Assembly (NCBI RefSeq): GCF_002575655.3 | Contig: NC_053035.3 | Coordinates: 376,937,792 to 377,001,791 of the forward strand | Length of the DNA: 64,000 nucleotides | Origin: Aegilops tauschii subsp. strangulata | Lineage: Eukaryota > Streptophyta > Magnoliopsida > Poales > Poaceae | Direction: 5' to 3' | Part shown: in pieces, positions 1 through 11,282 of the stretch | Position numbering within the stretch: position 1 is the stretch's first letter | How the letters are laid out: every line of letters begins with the position of its first letter | Translations under genes and position numbers: made by a program | The notes under the pieces: model-generated | Databases searched by the model: none | Told to the model about the DNA's origin: nothing | The model's input: only the letters and a program-made list of their open reading frames with translations

Positions 1-425
1 CCTATATAAAGGGGGGAGGGAGGGCAGCAGTACAACAGCCTTGGGCGCCTCCCTCCTCCCCTGCTACACCTCTCCCTCTCGCAGAAGCTCGGCGAAGCCC
101 TGCCGAGACCCGCTACATCCACCACCACGCCGTCGTGCTGCTGGATCTCCATCAACCTCTCCTTCCCCCTTGCTGGATCAAGAAGGAGGAGACGTCACTG
201 CACCGTACGTGTGTTGAACGCGGAGGTGCCGTCCGTTCAGCACTCGGTCATCGGTGATTTGAATCACGGCGAGTACGACTCCGTCGACAACGTTCATTGG
301 AACGCTTCCGCTCGCGATCTACAAGGGTATGTAGATGCACTCCTTTCCCCTCGTTGCTAGTATACTCCATAGATGGATCTTGGTGAGCGTAGGAAAATTT
401 TAAAATTATGCTACGATTACCAACA
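1..425 (+). repeat. 3' portion of a Copia LTR (BARE/Angela/WIS type)
   Basis: The sequence enters the window in the promoter part of an LTR: a TATA-like CTATATAAAGG at 2-12, then a GC-rich transcribed part. The LTR ends with ACCAACA at 419-425. The same order of words (gaagccctgccga, gatcaagaaggaggagacgtc, gaacgcggaggtgcc, cgcttccgctcgcgatct) is found in the other Copia LTRs of the window. No primer-binding site follows position 425, so this is either the 3' LTR of an element lying to the left or a solo LTR. Confidence 0.85.
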
Positions 426-499
426 TGGGTGTGTGCGTCTGGGGGTGGCGGGTGGCTCGCAGTACACTACGAGTTGTGAGCCACCGTGTGGGTTGGCCG

Positions 500-3030
500 T
501 TTTGTTAGGCAGGCTATGCCACATCAGAGTCATGAAATCGTTATTTAAAACATTACACAACCCTTCCATACATAAATGTTTTGGCCACATGCAGTCGATG
601 GTTGTCCTACACGACACTCGATTCTCGCGTGTGACGCTTTCTGTGGGCCCGCGAGGTCGTCGTCCATCACTTTGACGAACAGCCGGCAGTGATGTTAATT
701 TGACCAGCAAGGTAGAATCTTTTTTGTTTGTGTTATGGTGGTATATAGTACGCATCGAAGAGGTGGGAGGGGACTAGCATATATACTATACGTATGCGTT
801 AGTGAACAAGTACACCTCACTCAGTGTCGGGAATTTTTGGTTACCGAGGCATGTGCCACATCAAAATTGTGAAATTGGTTATTCAAACATCACACAACAC
901 CTTTTTGGGCCACATGCATATATATCCTAGCTAGGACACTCACGTGTGATGCTTCCATCTATGGGCCCACGGGGCCATCATCGATGCATGCATGCATGCA
1001 TCACTTTGACCTACATCAGGAGAGGTTAATTAATTTCACCATCGATGAGGATTCTTTTGGGTTGTACATATATTACGGCAGGAGCATATAGTATGCGGTG
1101 AAGAGGGGGGAAGGGGACCATCATATGTAGTACGCTTGATATGAACCTCGCTCTGTGTGGGTGCATGGGTTATGGTTTTTGAGGCATGTGGCACATCAAA
1201 GTTGTGCATTTTGGGTATTCAACATATATATGTTTGGCCCACATGCAAAGCGGTGGTGGTTGTCCTCTCACACCCACTTAAGCGGTTATCAGCGGTATCG
1301 ATGCTTTCCATCTGTGGGCCCGCTTGGTCCATCACTTCTTTTTGCCTGACAACAAGAGAGGTTAATTTGACTTAGGAGGGGATTATTATTTTTGCTCTAG
1401 GATGACATGCATGATACACTTTAAGCACACACACATGCATGTGTACGCATGAATCCCTCCCATCGAGTCGAAGTGGCTAGTACAACGACACCATCATGAA
1501 CCGATCTCGCTCTGTGTGGGGAGCTAGTGTATGATTTTTGACACACGCGCCAGATCAATGTTGTGTATTCAAACATGCATGCACGCATCACCTCCATACA
1601 TATGCATGTAGTGGTTGCCTTCGAACGATACACTCCCTCGCGTGGTCATCGGCGACAAGCCTATATATTCGTGGGCCAGCGTGGACATCCATGATCACCT
1701 TGACCAACAACAAGATAGGTTACCATGGCGGATTCTTAATTTGGTTTGTGTTATCGTAGTATAGGTAATGGTGAGATTCAGACCTAATTAAGTTTGAGCG
1801 CATATATGAATCCCCGTCGTTGGCTTGAAGTGTGGTGTAACATACATATGCATCGTCAAACCTAACCCTCACTCAGTGTGGGGATTTCTAGTTCGAAATC
1901 ACGGTGCCACATCAAAGTTGTTCATTGTTACTCAAAACACACCTCTCCATACATATGTTTGGGCCACACGCATGCAGTGGTTGTCTTCGGGGACTAGCTA
2001 CTTGCGTGATTATTGGTGAGCTAGCCCATCTTTAGGGTCGCATGGACGGCCATCACTTTGACCAACAACAAGAGAGAGGTTGTACGACCAAGGTGGATTA
2101 TTCTTGGTCTGTTTTATGATCCATCTTGGTGAGATATATGCCTCTATGGCCCGCCAACTGAAAGTGGGGGAGGGGGTTGCTACATCGCACTTTGCTAGGT
2201 GAACCTCGGTTGGGGGGGCATGCATTCATAGCTTAATTAGGATTCCCTTCATGGCGACACGAGGGGGTGGGGGCTGCTAGCTACTTCGCACTTTGCTAGG
2301 TGAACCTCGGTTGGGGGGAGGGGGGCATGCTCATAGCTTAGGATTCCCTTCGTACCGACACGAGGGGGGCTGCTAGCTACTTCGCACTTTGCTAGGTGAA
2401 CCTCAGTTGGGGGGGCATGTGCATTCATAGCTTAGGATTCCCTTCGTGCCGACACGAGGGAGGGGTGGCTCCTAGCTACTTCGCACTTTGCTAGGGTGAA
2501 CCTCGGTTGGGGGGGAGGGCATGCATTCATAGCTTAGCTAGGATTCCCTTCGTGCCGACACGAGGGAGGGGGCTGCTAGCTACTTCGCACTTTGCTAGGT
2601 GAACCTCGGTTGGGGGGGCATGCATTCATAGCTTAGGAATCCCTTCGTGCCGACACGAGGGAGGGGGGCTGCTAGCTCTACTTCACACTTTGGTAGGTGA
2701 ACCTCGGTTGGGGGGCATGCATCATAGCTTAGGATTCCCTTCGTGCTGACACGAGGGAGGGGGGCTGCTAGCTACTTCGCACTTTGCTATGGTGAACCTC
2801 GGTTGGGGGGCATGCATTCATACATAGCTTAGGATTCCCTTCGTGCCGACACGAGGGAGGAGGGGGGCTGCTAGCTACTTCGCACTTTGCTAGGTGAACC
2901 TTGGTTGAGGGGGAGGGGGCATGCATTCATAGCTTAGGATTCCCTTCGTGCCGACACGAGGGGGGGTGGGGGCAAGGAATACCGTGCGCTTTGCGAGAGA
3001 GGTGCCACATCAAAGTTGCATTTAGTATTT
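500..3030. repeat. Diverged tandem repeat, unit about 345 bp, six units
   Basis: A block with the order CACATCAAAGTTGT, ATTCAAACAT, TTTGGGCCACATGC, GTGATGCTTCCATCTGTGGG, CATCACTTTGACCAACAA, AGGATTCTTTTGG recurs. The CACATCA word falls near 521, 852, 1186, 1545, 1905 and 3000, giving spacings of about 331, 334, 359, 360 and then 1095. The last gap is long because a shorter tandem array lies inside that unit. Identity between units is visibly low, so the array is old. No long reading frame is shared between units. Family unknown to me. Confidence 0.75.
2170..2970. repeat. Short tandem array, about 99-bp unit, eight copies
   Basis: The core TTCGCACTTTGCTAGG, followed by GTGAACCTCGGTTGGGG, CATGCATTCATAGCTTAGG and CCCTTCGTGCCGACACGAGG, begins near 2185, 2285, 2381, 2481, 2585, 2682, 2777 and 2880. 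Copies are far more alike than the surrounding 345-bp units, so this expansion is younger. The flanking 345-bp motif resumes at about 2998 (GTGCCACATCAAAGTTGC), which shows that the array grew inside one such unit. Confidence 0.85.
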
Positions 3031-3284
3031 TAAAATCAAACCACCCTTTTGATACATAAATTTGGTCCACATGCAAGTGTGTTCGTGTTCTGACCCTCTC
3101 CCGCGTCATTTTTCGCCAAATTTATGAACATTAGACAAGTCGGATGACGCAACAGACACGGTTCACTCAAACTAACCATGTGCCACGCCGGTGCACCTGT
3201 CACGCACACATCCGCATAGTACATTGGGCTCCACGAGGCTCCCCCTCTCAAAAATATCTGCCCGCTTCGAGGGTTTTTCTGTTT

Positions 3285-3430
3285 CATAACACACGGTTGT
3301 TATCTCCGGACCGTGTGCGATGTTTCTTGTTCCCAATCCCGCCTGCATCGAAAATATCTGCCCGCCTCGAGGGTTTTTCTTTTTCATAACACACGGTTGT
3401 TATCTCCGGACCGTGTGCGATGCACTATCA
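3285..3430. repeat. Duplicated CACTA subterminal-like block
   Basis: A segment reading ATATCTGCCCGC, TCGAGGGTTTTTCT, TTCATAACACACGG, TTGTTATCTCCGGACC, GTGTGCGATG occurs at 3256-3321 and again at 3352-3422. The ACCGTGTGCGATG word resembles the subterminal words of the CACTA end at 6600-7200. Confidence 0.55.
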
Positions 3431-3718
3431 TCAAAATTTTCAATAGCCCGACATTTCACTCCCGCGTTTGACTCCCGCGTAGTAAAATTTTCAGTACCCG
3501 CGTCATTTCCTCAAACACCCCGCCCCCCTCCACACACACACACACACACCAAAACCTCATCGGGCATGCGCACACACACACACACCCTCCCTCGCTCGAA
3601 ACCCTAGCAAAGTCCCTGCCGCCGCTGCCGCCACAAGGCCTCCATTGTCAACATCTGCCGGTTTGCCCGTGCAGCTTACCCATCGATCTCCATACCCAGG
3701 CCGCCCTGAGTTTCTTAG

Positions 3719-6420
3719 ATGACGCCTGCCAAACGCCCCCTTTCCCACAGATCCCCATCCCCCACTCTAGAGCGTTGCAGCCTAAGCCCGGCTACGCTTC
3801 CCATGGAGCTCGAGGAGCGACTGGCCCAAAAGAGGTGTATAGCGGTCTCTTCGCCCGACGTCGCCGAGGAAGCTGACGACCATTACTGGCTGCAGACACT
3901 CAAGCAGCGGGCTAGAGTATGCGGGCATGTCTCGTCCGCCGGCTACGACATCGAGGTCATCGACAGCGACACCCTAAGGCGGGTTGTGTCACAGGTTAAG
4001 TGGCCCGCCCCCAACCCCTCGGGTTCAACCGCCGTCGATCTCATCCATGTCCCCGCCACTGATCTCCTCTGGCTCGCTGTCAACAATTTGCCATTCTACA
4101 TCGCCATCAAGCCCCTTTTGTCATTTCTGAAAGACACGTTCTGCGACACTGGCTTGGGATCCACAGCTTCCAAGTCAGAACTCATTGACAGCGACCACGA
4201 GGAGGGCACCCTCTTCGGCTCTTCCAAGGGGAAAGAGCCCATATGCTCTTCCAAGGGGAAAGCGCCCGTCTGCGACATCAGGGAGGGCACCCTACAGCCA
4301 AGCTCTTCCAAGGGGAAGGAGCCCATCTGCAACAACAGGGAGCTCATCCAGGGTCCGTGCTCTTCCCACGGGAGCGAGCCCATCTGTGACAAGTGAGGAA
4401 ACCCATGATTTGTTTATTTCAGTTGTTCACAATGTGATGCTCTATATGTGCAATTATTTACTGTGCAGTACATTTCATCAATCCAGTTTTAAACATACCG
4501 ATAGGAATGCATGTATTTGCTTGCTGTTAAGCCTGTTATAGCTAGCATATGCCTCTTTTAAAGTTTTTTGATTGTTCGGTTGTTTGTAGTTAGCATATGT
4601 TCAATTTCAAATGCTATCTTTGGTTGTTCATAGTATGCCTTGTTTATTCCAGTTATTCACAATGTGATGTTCTATATGTGCAAGTATGAACTGTGCAGTT
4701 CAATTTCATCAGTACCAGTTTCAACAATACCACTATGAATGACTACATTTGGTTGCTGCATCTTGTAGTTAACACGCCTTTCCATTTTTGTTTAACCATA
4801 ACCAGTGTACTTAGACCGGCACAATACCAGTTTGATTGACCATGTTTGCTTGTTGTTAAATGTTAGGCCTGTTGCAGTTAGCACACCTTTCCACTTGTTT
4901 TGCTTTACTAGCATGCTTAAACCCGCACACTGAAGCTATCTTTTGGAGATTATTTTGTCTGCCATGTGTAATTTTGGTTGATGTTTAGCCTGTTGTGCTT
5001 AACATGCTTCTTGATGTACCTACACAGGACAATTTTGGGAACGACTGCTGTTTTCCATCGAGGTTAGTTTCATCCCATGGCTTATATCTGCTCACTGTTC
5101 AGGATATCCGTAGCTGGTACCATATAGGCCGGCGGCTGATAAGGGACTAATCGGTGAATCGGACTTTTAACTGAATATATTTGCAACCCATTTTTCCTTA
5201 GGTTAACTAGGGCCATATGTAATATATCTGAGGCTACATAGCAACATGCACTGTACTTAATGTCTAAATATGCAATCCTAGGCTACATAGCAACAAGGAA
5301 GAGTGTTACATTAATGTTCTAATGATGTCTAGGTATACGTAGAAGAGCAGCAGCAACAACAGCAACAACACAGCCCTGTTTGGATACTCAACTTAGCTAG
5401 AGGTTAGAGTTAGTTTCTAGCTCATTACTAACCCTGAACTAACTCCATCCGAAGAGTTGTTTGGATGGCGGGGTTAGATTGACAATAAATGCACTAGGAG
5501 AACTAGCACCAATTAGCACCTCTTGGGTTGGATACTAGTTTTTTTGGGTGGGTTATAGATGCAACTAGCTCAAACTAGCCCTCATGTTTAGATATACTTT
5601 AGGGCTATTTGAGCCCGAACTAGCTCAAACTAACTGTAACCCGTGGATACAGCAGCAGATAATTTGTAAGAATGAACTAAACTCCTTCCGGCCCATAATA
5701 TAAGATGTTAATTCATCTAATATTTGAGTATATTGGATGTTATAAGATACTCCCTTCGTTCCTAAATATTTGTCTTTTTAGAGATTTCAAATGGACTACC
5801 ACATACGGATGTATATAGACATATTATAAAAGAGTGTTGTACTACATCATTGTGCAATTGCTGTTTAGCTTCTAATATTAACTTGGTGATTTTAGGTACA
5901 TATGTCATTGGTAAAGATCCGCGTTTCGACCCTTTCTGCGTATGGGGCAATGAGATATCGATGAACCAGCATCAAGTGAGGAAGCTGATAAAGATTGTTA
6001 GTAAAATGGGTCCAACGATGGCAATTAAACTTTTTGTTTACACTTTATCCAAGACAACAGCGAACTGCAGGATGGTAAGTAAGAACTCGGCAGCCTTCTT
6101 TTTACTGCCCATAATGAGTTGGGTTAGATGACAATGTCTGAAATCTTATTCCTTTGTAGTGGTTGCCAAAGCAGTTTACTCAAGATTACCTCTCAAACTA
6201 CATGATTGGTGGGCATGCAAAGGTTAAAGTATTTCTACCAGAACACGATGATTATGTAGATGTTTTCATGAAGACCATGAAGGATGGGTGGTCGTCCATC
6301 ACAAGGGGTTGGACTAGAGTCGTGCGTGCCTTCTGCATGGAGGAGGGCACAATATGGGCATTCCGCTTCACCTTGTTCAGCAACCAGAATATATTTCGCC
6401 TCTTTCTTTACTGTCATTAA
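3719..6420 (+). CDS. B3-like DNA-binding-domain protein, four exons, inside a CACTA element
   Basis: Model: exons 3719-4392, 5028-5062, 5896-6074 and 6160-6420. Donors are GTGAGG, GTTAGT and GTAAGT; all acceptors are AG. Phases agree across every junction, giving 382 codons plus stop. Residues 1-167 have no family I recognise. Residues 168-224 hold four degenerate SSKGKEPIC-type repeats. Residues about 278-370 resemble the plant B3 fold of the REM type: a LFVYTL strand, WLPKQF at 297-302, a KVKVFLP strand, GW at 346-347 and EEGTIWAF at 357-364. If functional it would bind DNA in the nucleus. The ATG at 3802 is an alternative start. Introns 1 and 3 are AT-rich; intron 3 carries MITE remnants. 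The gene sits within CACTA subterminal repeats, so it is probably a captured host gene. Expression is unknown; the B3 call rests on motif recognition alone. Confidence 0.6.
5365..5660. repeat. Low-complexity ACTAGCTC/AACTAACT-rich segment
   Basis: Intron sequence rich in repeated words such as CTAACTCC, CTAGCTCAAACTA, GTTTGGAT and TTAGGGCTATTTGAG. It resembles the body of a small non-autonomous DNA transposon, but I could not pair termini. Confidence 0.3.
5682..5870. mobile_element. Two truncated Stowaway MITE ends in intron 3 of the B3-like gene
   Basis: CTCCTTCCGGCCCATAATAT starts at 5682 and CTCCCTTCGTTCCTAAATAT at 5750. Both are the 5' inverted-repeat words of Triticeae Stowaway elements. 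Neither has its matching 3' end nearby, so both look truncated. Confidence 0.55.
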
Positions 6421-7205
6421 TAGTACAAGTATACAACTGTGGTTCATCATTCTTTATTTGGTTCTTATGTAATTCTTGAACATATGTACCTATGAATCGA
6501 ATAATGCATTGGTTGTTTGAACCTGATGGATATGAATAAAGTTGTAGCATACATTCAAATTCAAATCCAAATCCGGTACAATTTGGAAAAGCAGCAATTA
6601 AATTACGCTCTCCAAGTTGTTACGGCACACACGGTTGGTAAAACACAAACGTTTGCGATATGCACCATAATCCGAGACGGTTCACAGAGAGGAAAGATGT
6701 GCAAGCATGCACACAGTTGCCGTTTGCAAAGCGTGTGCGATGTCAGACAATATCACAAACGGTGCGGGCAAACTAAACGTTTGTGTTAGTTGCCTTATCG
6801 TACACGATTTGCAACCATGAACTGTTTCTGATGAAGTATGCATCGTAAACATTGCACTACAGAATAACTGTGCGATAGTTGTCGTAATCCTGTCCGACAC
6901 TCGTACGACGATTAGCTAATCTTCTTAACGGTGAACCGTTTGTGATGGGCCGCGCATCATACACGTTCTATAATAGTGAACCGTTTGTGATGGGCCACAC
7001 ATCGTAAACGTAGCTCCACAGAATACCGACTGCGATGGCAATGCGAGCAGAAATGAGTAGGAGTACTGTAGGGGCCCTATCCCCGACAGTTTCTGGGTCG
7101 TGTGGGAAGGACCCCCCTATCGCCCACACTCACTTGGCGACAGTTCCAAATGCCGTCGCGGAAAGGGGCTTTAAACCGTTTGCTTAGGACTGACGTGCAC
7201 CAGTG

Positions 7206-8878
7206 TATCTAGGAGATGCATAGCAACGAGAGGGGGAGAGTGTGTCCACGTACCCTCGTAGACCGAAAGCGGAAGCGTTTGACAACGCTTTTGATGTGGT
7301 CGAACTTATTCTCGTTTCGACCGATCAAGCACCGAACGTATGGCACCTCCGAGTTCTACACACGTTCAGCTCGATGACGTCCCTTGAACTCTTGATCCAG
7401 CAAATTGTCGAGGGAGAGTTCCGTAAGCACAACGGCGTGGTGACGGTGATGGTGAAGTGATCCGCGCAGGGCTTCGCCTAAGCACTACGTGAATATGACA
7501 GGAGGCGTAAACTGTGGAGGGGGGCGCCGCACACAGCTAACAATGTTTGATGTGTGTTCTAGGCGCCCCCTCCTCACGTATATAAAGGAGGGAGGGGGAG
7601 AGAGGCAGCCCTAGACACGCCCAAGTAGGAGGAATCCTACTTGGGCTCCTAGTCCAAGTCGGCCTTCCCCCTTTCCTTTACCGGAAGGGGGAGAAGGGAA
7701 GAGAGGGGGAGAAGGAAAGAGAGGGCGCCGCCCGCTCCTCCTAATCCAATTCGGCTTGGGGGGGCATCCCTATGTGGGCTGGTGTGCTTCCTCCTAAGGC
7801 CCTTATGGCCCATATCTTCCCCCGGGGGGTTCCGGTAACCCCTTCGGTACTCCGATATGTACCCGATACATTCCGGAACACTTCCGGTGTCCGAATACTA
7901 TCATCCAATATATCAATCTTTACCTCTCGACCATTTTAAGACTCCTCGTCATGTCCGTGATCTCATCCGGGACTCCAAAAAACATTCGGTCACCAAATCA
8001 CATAACTCATATAATACAAATCGTCATCGAACGTTAAGCGTGCGGACCCTACGGGTTCGAGAACTATGTAGACATGATCAAGACTCCTCTCAGGTCAATA
8101 ACAAATAGCGGAACCTGGATGCTCATGTTGGTTCCCACATATTCTACGAAGATCTTTATCGGTCGAACCGTTATGACAACATACGTTATTCCCTTTGTCA
8201 TCGGTATGTTACTTGTCCGAGATTCGATCATCGGTATCTTCATACCTAGTTCAATCTCGTTACCGGCAAGTCTCTTTACTCGTTCTGTAATACATCATCC
8301 CGCAACCAACTCATTAGTCACATTGCTTGCAAGGCTTATTATGATGTGCATTACCGAGAGGGCCCAGAGATACCTCTCCGATACTCGGAGTGACAAATCC
8401 TAATCTCAATCTATGCCAACCCAACAAACACCTTCGGAGATACCTGTAGAGCATCTTTATAATCACCCAGTTATGTTGTGACATTTGATAGCACACAAGG
8501 TATTCCTCCGGTATCCGGTAGTTGCATAATTTCATAGTCAAAGGAATATGTATAAGTCATGAAGAAAGCAATAGCAATAAAACTTAACAATCACTATGCT
8601 AAGCTAACGGACGGGTCTTTTCCATCACATCATTCTCCTAATGATGTGATCCCGTTCATCAAATGACAACACATGTCTATGGTTAGGAAACTTAACCATC
8701 TTTGACTAACGAGCTAATCTAGTAGAGGCTTACTAGGGACACTATGTTTTGTCTATGTATTCACACATGTATCATGTTTTCCGTTAATAGAATTCTAGCA
8801 TGAATAATAAACATTTATCATGATATAAGGAAATATAAATAACAACTTTATTATTGCCTCTAGGGCATATTTCCTTCA
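7206..8878 (-). repeat. Copia LTR (BARE/Angela/WIS type), cut by the CACTA
   Basis: Reads as an LTR on the minus strand. Its 5' end is at 8878, where the plus strand shows CTCTAGGGCATATTTCCTTCA. Its 3' end is missing because the CACTA terminus at 7205 joins it at CTAGGAGATGCATAGCAACG, about 55 bp before the expected CCCCAACA end. Length present is 1673 bp. No internal domain adjoins it in the window, so it is a solo LTR or the 5' LTR of an element whose body lies beyond the CACTA. Confidence 0.85.
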
Positions 8879-8879
8879 G

Positions 8880-9114
8880 ATGCCACGTGTCGGTCACCCT
8901 TGACGAAAGCACTTCCATGACGCGGCATTTATCGTCATGGAAGTGGACACTTCCGTGATGATAATTTGGGTAATGTCATGGAACACTTCTACGACAGCAC
9001 AGGTATGACTATCTTGATTCTGTCATAAAATCGTCATGGATGTACATGCATGACAGAAAACGTGACCTACTGTGGCAAACACGTATCATCACGGAAGTGT
9101 ATTTTTTTGTAGTG
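8880..9114 (-). mobile_element. CACTA transposon end fragment
   Basis: The minus strand starts CACTACAAAAAAATACACTT at 9114 and carries repeats of CTTCCGTGATGA / TTCCATGACGAT and CGTCATGGA, typical of CACTA subterminal regions. Only about 235 bp remain before the Copia LTR begins, so the LTR either inserted into it or replaced the rest. Confidence 0.65.
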
Positions 9115-9537
9115 AATGCCACCATGCATATAAAAAGACACACTTTAACATGCACTGTGCATGTTACTCAAAATGAATAAGTATTCTATAGCTATATAAT
9201 TGTAAAATACAATAAATTATATGTGTTTTAGTTTCAATTCCCATAATTAATTCAAACACCAATGCTTCATACAACTAACCTCATTGAAATAACTGCAACC
9301 AATTTCCGTAGCAATGCACAAGGTATCATTGCTGGTTATATATAACATGCGAATATGAAAAAAACACAGGATAATAGTGTCATGTCATCTAGGGGTTCAA
9401 TTGATGACCTTAAGGTTACCCTTCAAACATTTTCATTTTTAACAGATAAGCTCATTGAAAATCTAGTTCATTTGATTGAAGTAAAAATTGTTAGAGGGTA
9501 CCTAAAGATCTCCAATTTGTAGGACATTTAGAATACC
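9115..9537. other. AT-rich sequence, no gene seen
   Basis: No coding potential, repeat or terminus recognised. It was contiguous with 26896 onward before the Copia at 9543-26890 inserted, as shown by the ACATG duplication. Confidence 0.6.
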
Positions 9538-9542
9538 ACATG
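9538..9542. repeat. Target-site duplication of Copia A (left)
   Basis: ACATG; matches 26891-26895. Confidence 0.85.
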
Positions 9543-11249
9543 TGTTGGGGAACGTTGCATGGAAAACAAAAAAAATCTACGCACACAGAAGAGGGGAGAG
9601 TGTGTCTACGTACCCTCGCAGACCGTTAAGTGGAAGCGTGTATCAATGCGGTTGATGTAGTCGTACACTTTCACGATCCGCCCGATCAAGTACCGAATGT
9701 ACGGCACCTCCGCGTTCAGCACACGTTCAGCTCGATGACGTCCTCGCCTTCTTGATCCAGCAAGACAGGTGAAGTAGTAGGAGAGTTCCGGCAGCACGAC
9801 GGCGTGGTGACTGTGGTGATGCAACTATCTCCGCACGGCTTTGCCGAGCACTAGGAAAATATGACCGAGGATGAACTAGAGGGAGAGGGGCACCGCACAC
9901 AGCTAGAGAATCATGGTGTGTGTTGCCCCTCTCCCTCCTCTCATATATATATATATATATGTGGAGGGGGAGAGGAGGCAGCCCTAGGGTGCCCCCAAGT
10001 GGCAAGCGGCTGCCCTAGAGGACTGCCTAGCCCTTGAACATGGGGGGAAAGGAAACGGGGATGGCTGCCTTAGGGCGCCTCCCCTTCCTTTCCCTCCCTC
10101 CTTGGCGCGTGGGCAGGGGTGGAGGGGCACGCCAGCCCCCTTGTGGACTGGTGTGCTTCCCCCCCTGCGCTTAGCCCATAAGGCCCACCGCTTATCGGTG
10201 GCCTCCCGGAACCCCTTCCGGCACTCCGATAAATTCCTGGTACTTCTGAAACCTTTCCGGTGACCAAATACTATAGTCATATATATCAATCTTTACCTCC
10301 GGACCATTTTGGAGCTCTTCGTCATGTCCGTGATCTCATCCGGGGCTCCGAACAACATTCGGTCATCAACTCACATAACTCATATAGTACTATATCGTCA
10401 ACGAATGTTAAGCGTGCGGACCCTACGGATTTGAGAATGATGTAGACATGACCGAGACACCTCTCCAGTCAATAACCAATAGTGGGACCTGGATGTCCAT
10501 ATTGGATCCTACATATTCTACGAAGATCTTTATCGGTCGGACTTTTATGACAACATATGTTGTTCCCTTTGTCTGTCGGTATGTTACTTCCCCGAGATTC
10601 GATCGTCGGTATCTTCATACCTTGTTCAATCTCGTTACCGGCAAGTCTCTTTACTTGTTCCGTAATACATCATCTTGCAACTAACTCTTTAGTCACTTTG
10701 CTTACAAGCTTCTTATGATGTGTATTATCGAGAGGGCCCAGAGACACCTCTCTGTCATACAGAGTGACAAATCCCAATCTCGATTCACGCCACCTCAACA
10801 GACACCTTCAGAGATACCTATAGAGCATCTTTATGATCACCCAGTCACGTTGTGACATTTGATAACACACAAGGTATTCCTCCGGTATCCGAGAGTTGCA
10901 TGATCTCATGGTCAAAGAAACATGTATTTGGCATTAAGAAAGCAGTAGCAATAAACTGAACGATCATACGCTAGCTAACGGATGGGTCTTGTCCATCACA
11001 TCATTCTCCTAATGATGTGATCCCGTCATCAAGTGACAACTCATGTCTATGGTTAGGAAACCTTAACCATCTTTGATCAACGAGCTAGTCTAGTAGAGGC
11101 TTACTAGGGACACAGTATTTGTTTATGTATCCACACATGTATCTAAGTTTCCGGTCAATGCAACTCTAGCATGAATAATAAACATTTATCATGAATAAGG
11201 AAATATAATAATAACAACTTATTATTGCCTCTAGGGCATATTTCCATCA
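9543..11249 (-). repeat. 3' LTR of Copia A
   Basis: Begins TGTTGGGGAACGTTGCATGG and ends GGCATATTTCCATCA on the plus strand. It is followed at 11250-11264 by GTCTCCCACTTGCAC, which on the minus strand is a purine-rich tract just upstream of the LTR, as expected of a polypurine tract. Confidence 0.93.
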
Positions 11250-11282
11250 GTCTCCCACTTGCACTAGAGTCAATAATCTAGA

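Larger units (their letters stand above)
3150..7205 (+). mobile_element. CACTA-type DNA transposon (partial) carrying a B3-like gene
   Basis: The right terminus is clear. At 7197-7205 the sequence ends GCACCAGTG, the inverse of CACTGGTGC, and abuts Copia LTR sequence. Inside it, 6600-7050 is packed with subterminal motifs in both orientations (AACCGTTTGTGATGGGC, AAACGTTTGCGATATG, CGTGTGCGATG). Related words (ACACGGTTGTTATCTCCGGA, CCGTGTGCGATG) occur twice at 3280-3425 and suggest the opposite subterminal region. I could not find the left terminus; it may lie left of the tandem repeats or outside the window. A second copy in inverse orientation starts at 63010. No transposase is recognisable here, so it is probably non-autonomous. 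Confidence 0.75.

Noticed and set aside
2170..2970. Regular ~99-bp repeats considered as a CRISPR array
   Set aside because: Repeats are contiguous without unique spacers, and the DNA is plant nuclear.
2010..3389. Short frames in the tandem-repeat field
   Set aside because: Frames do not keep phase between repeat units.
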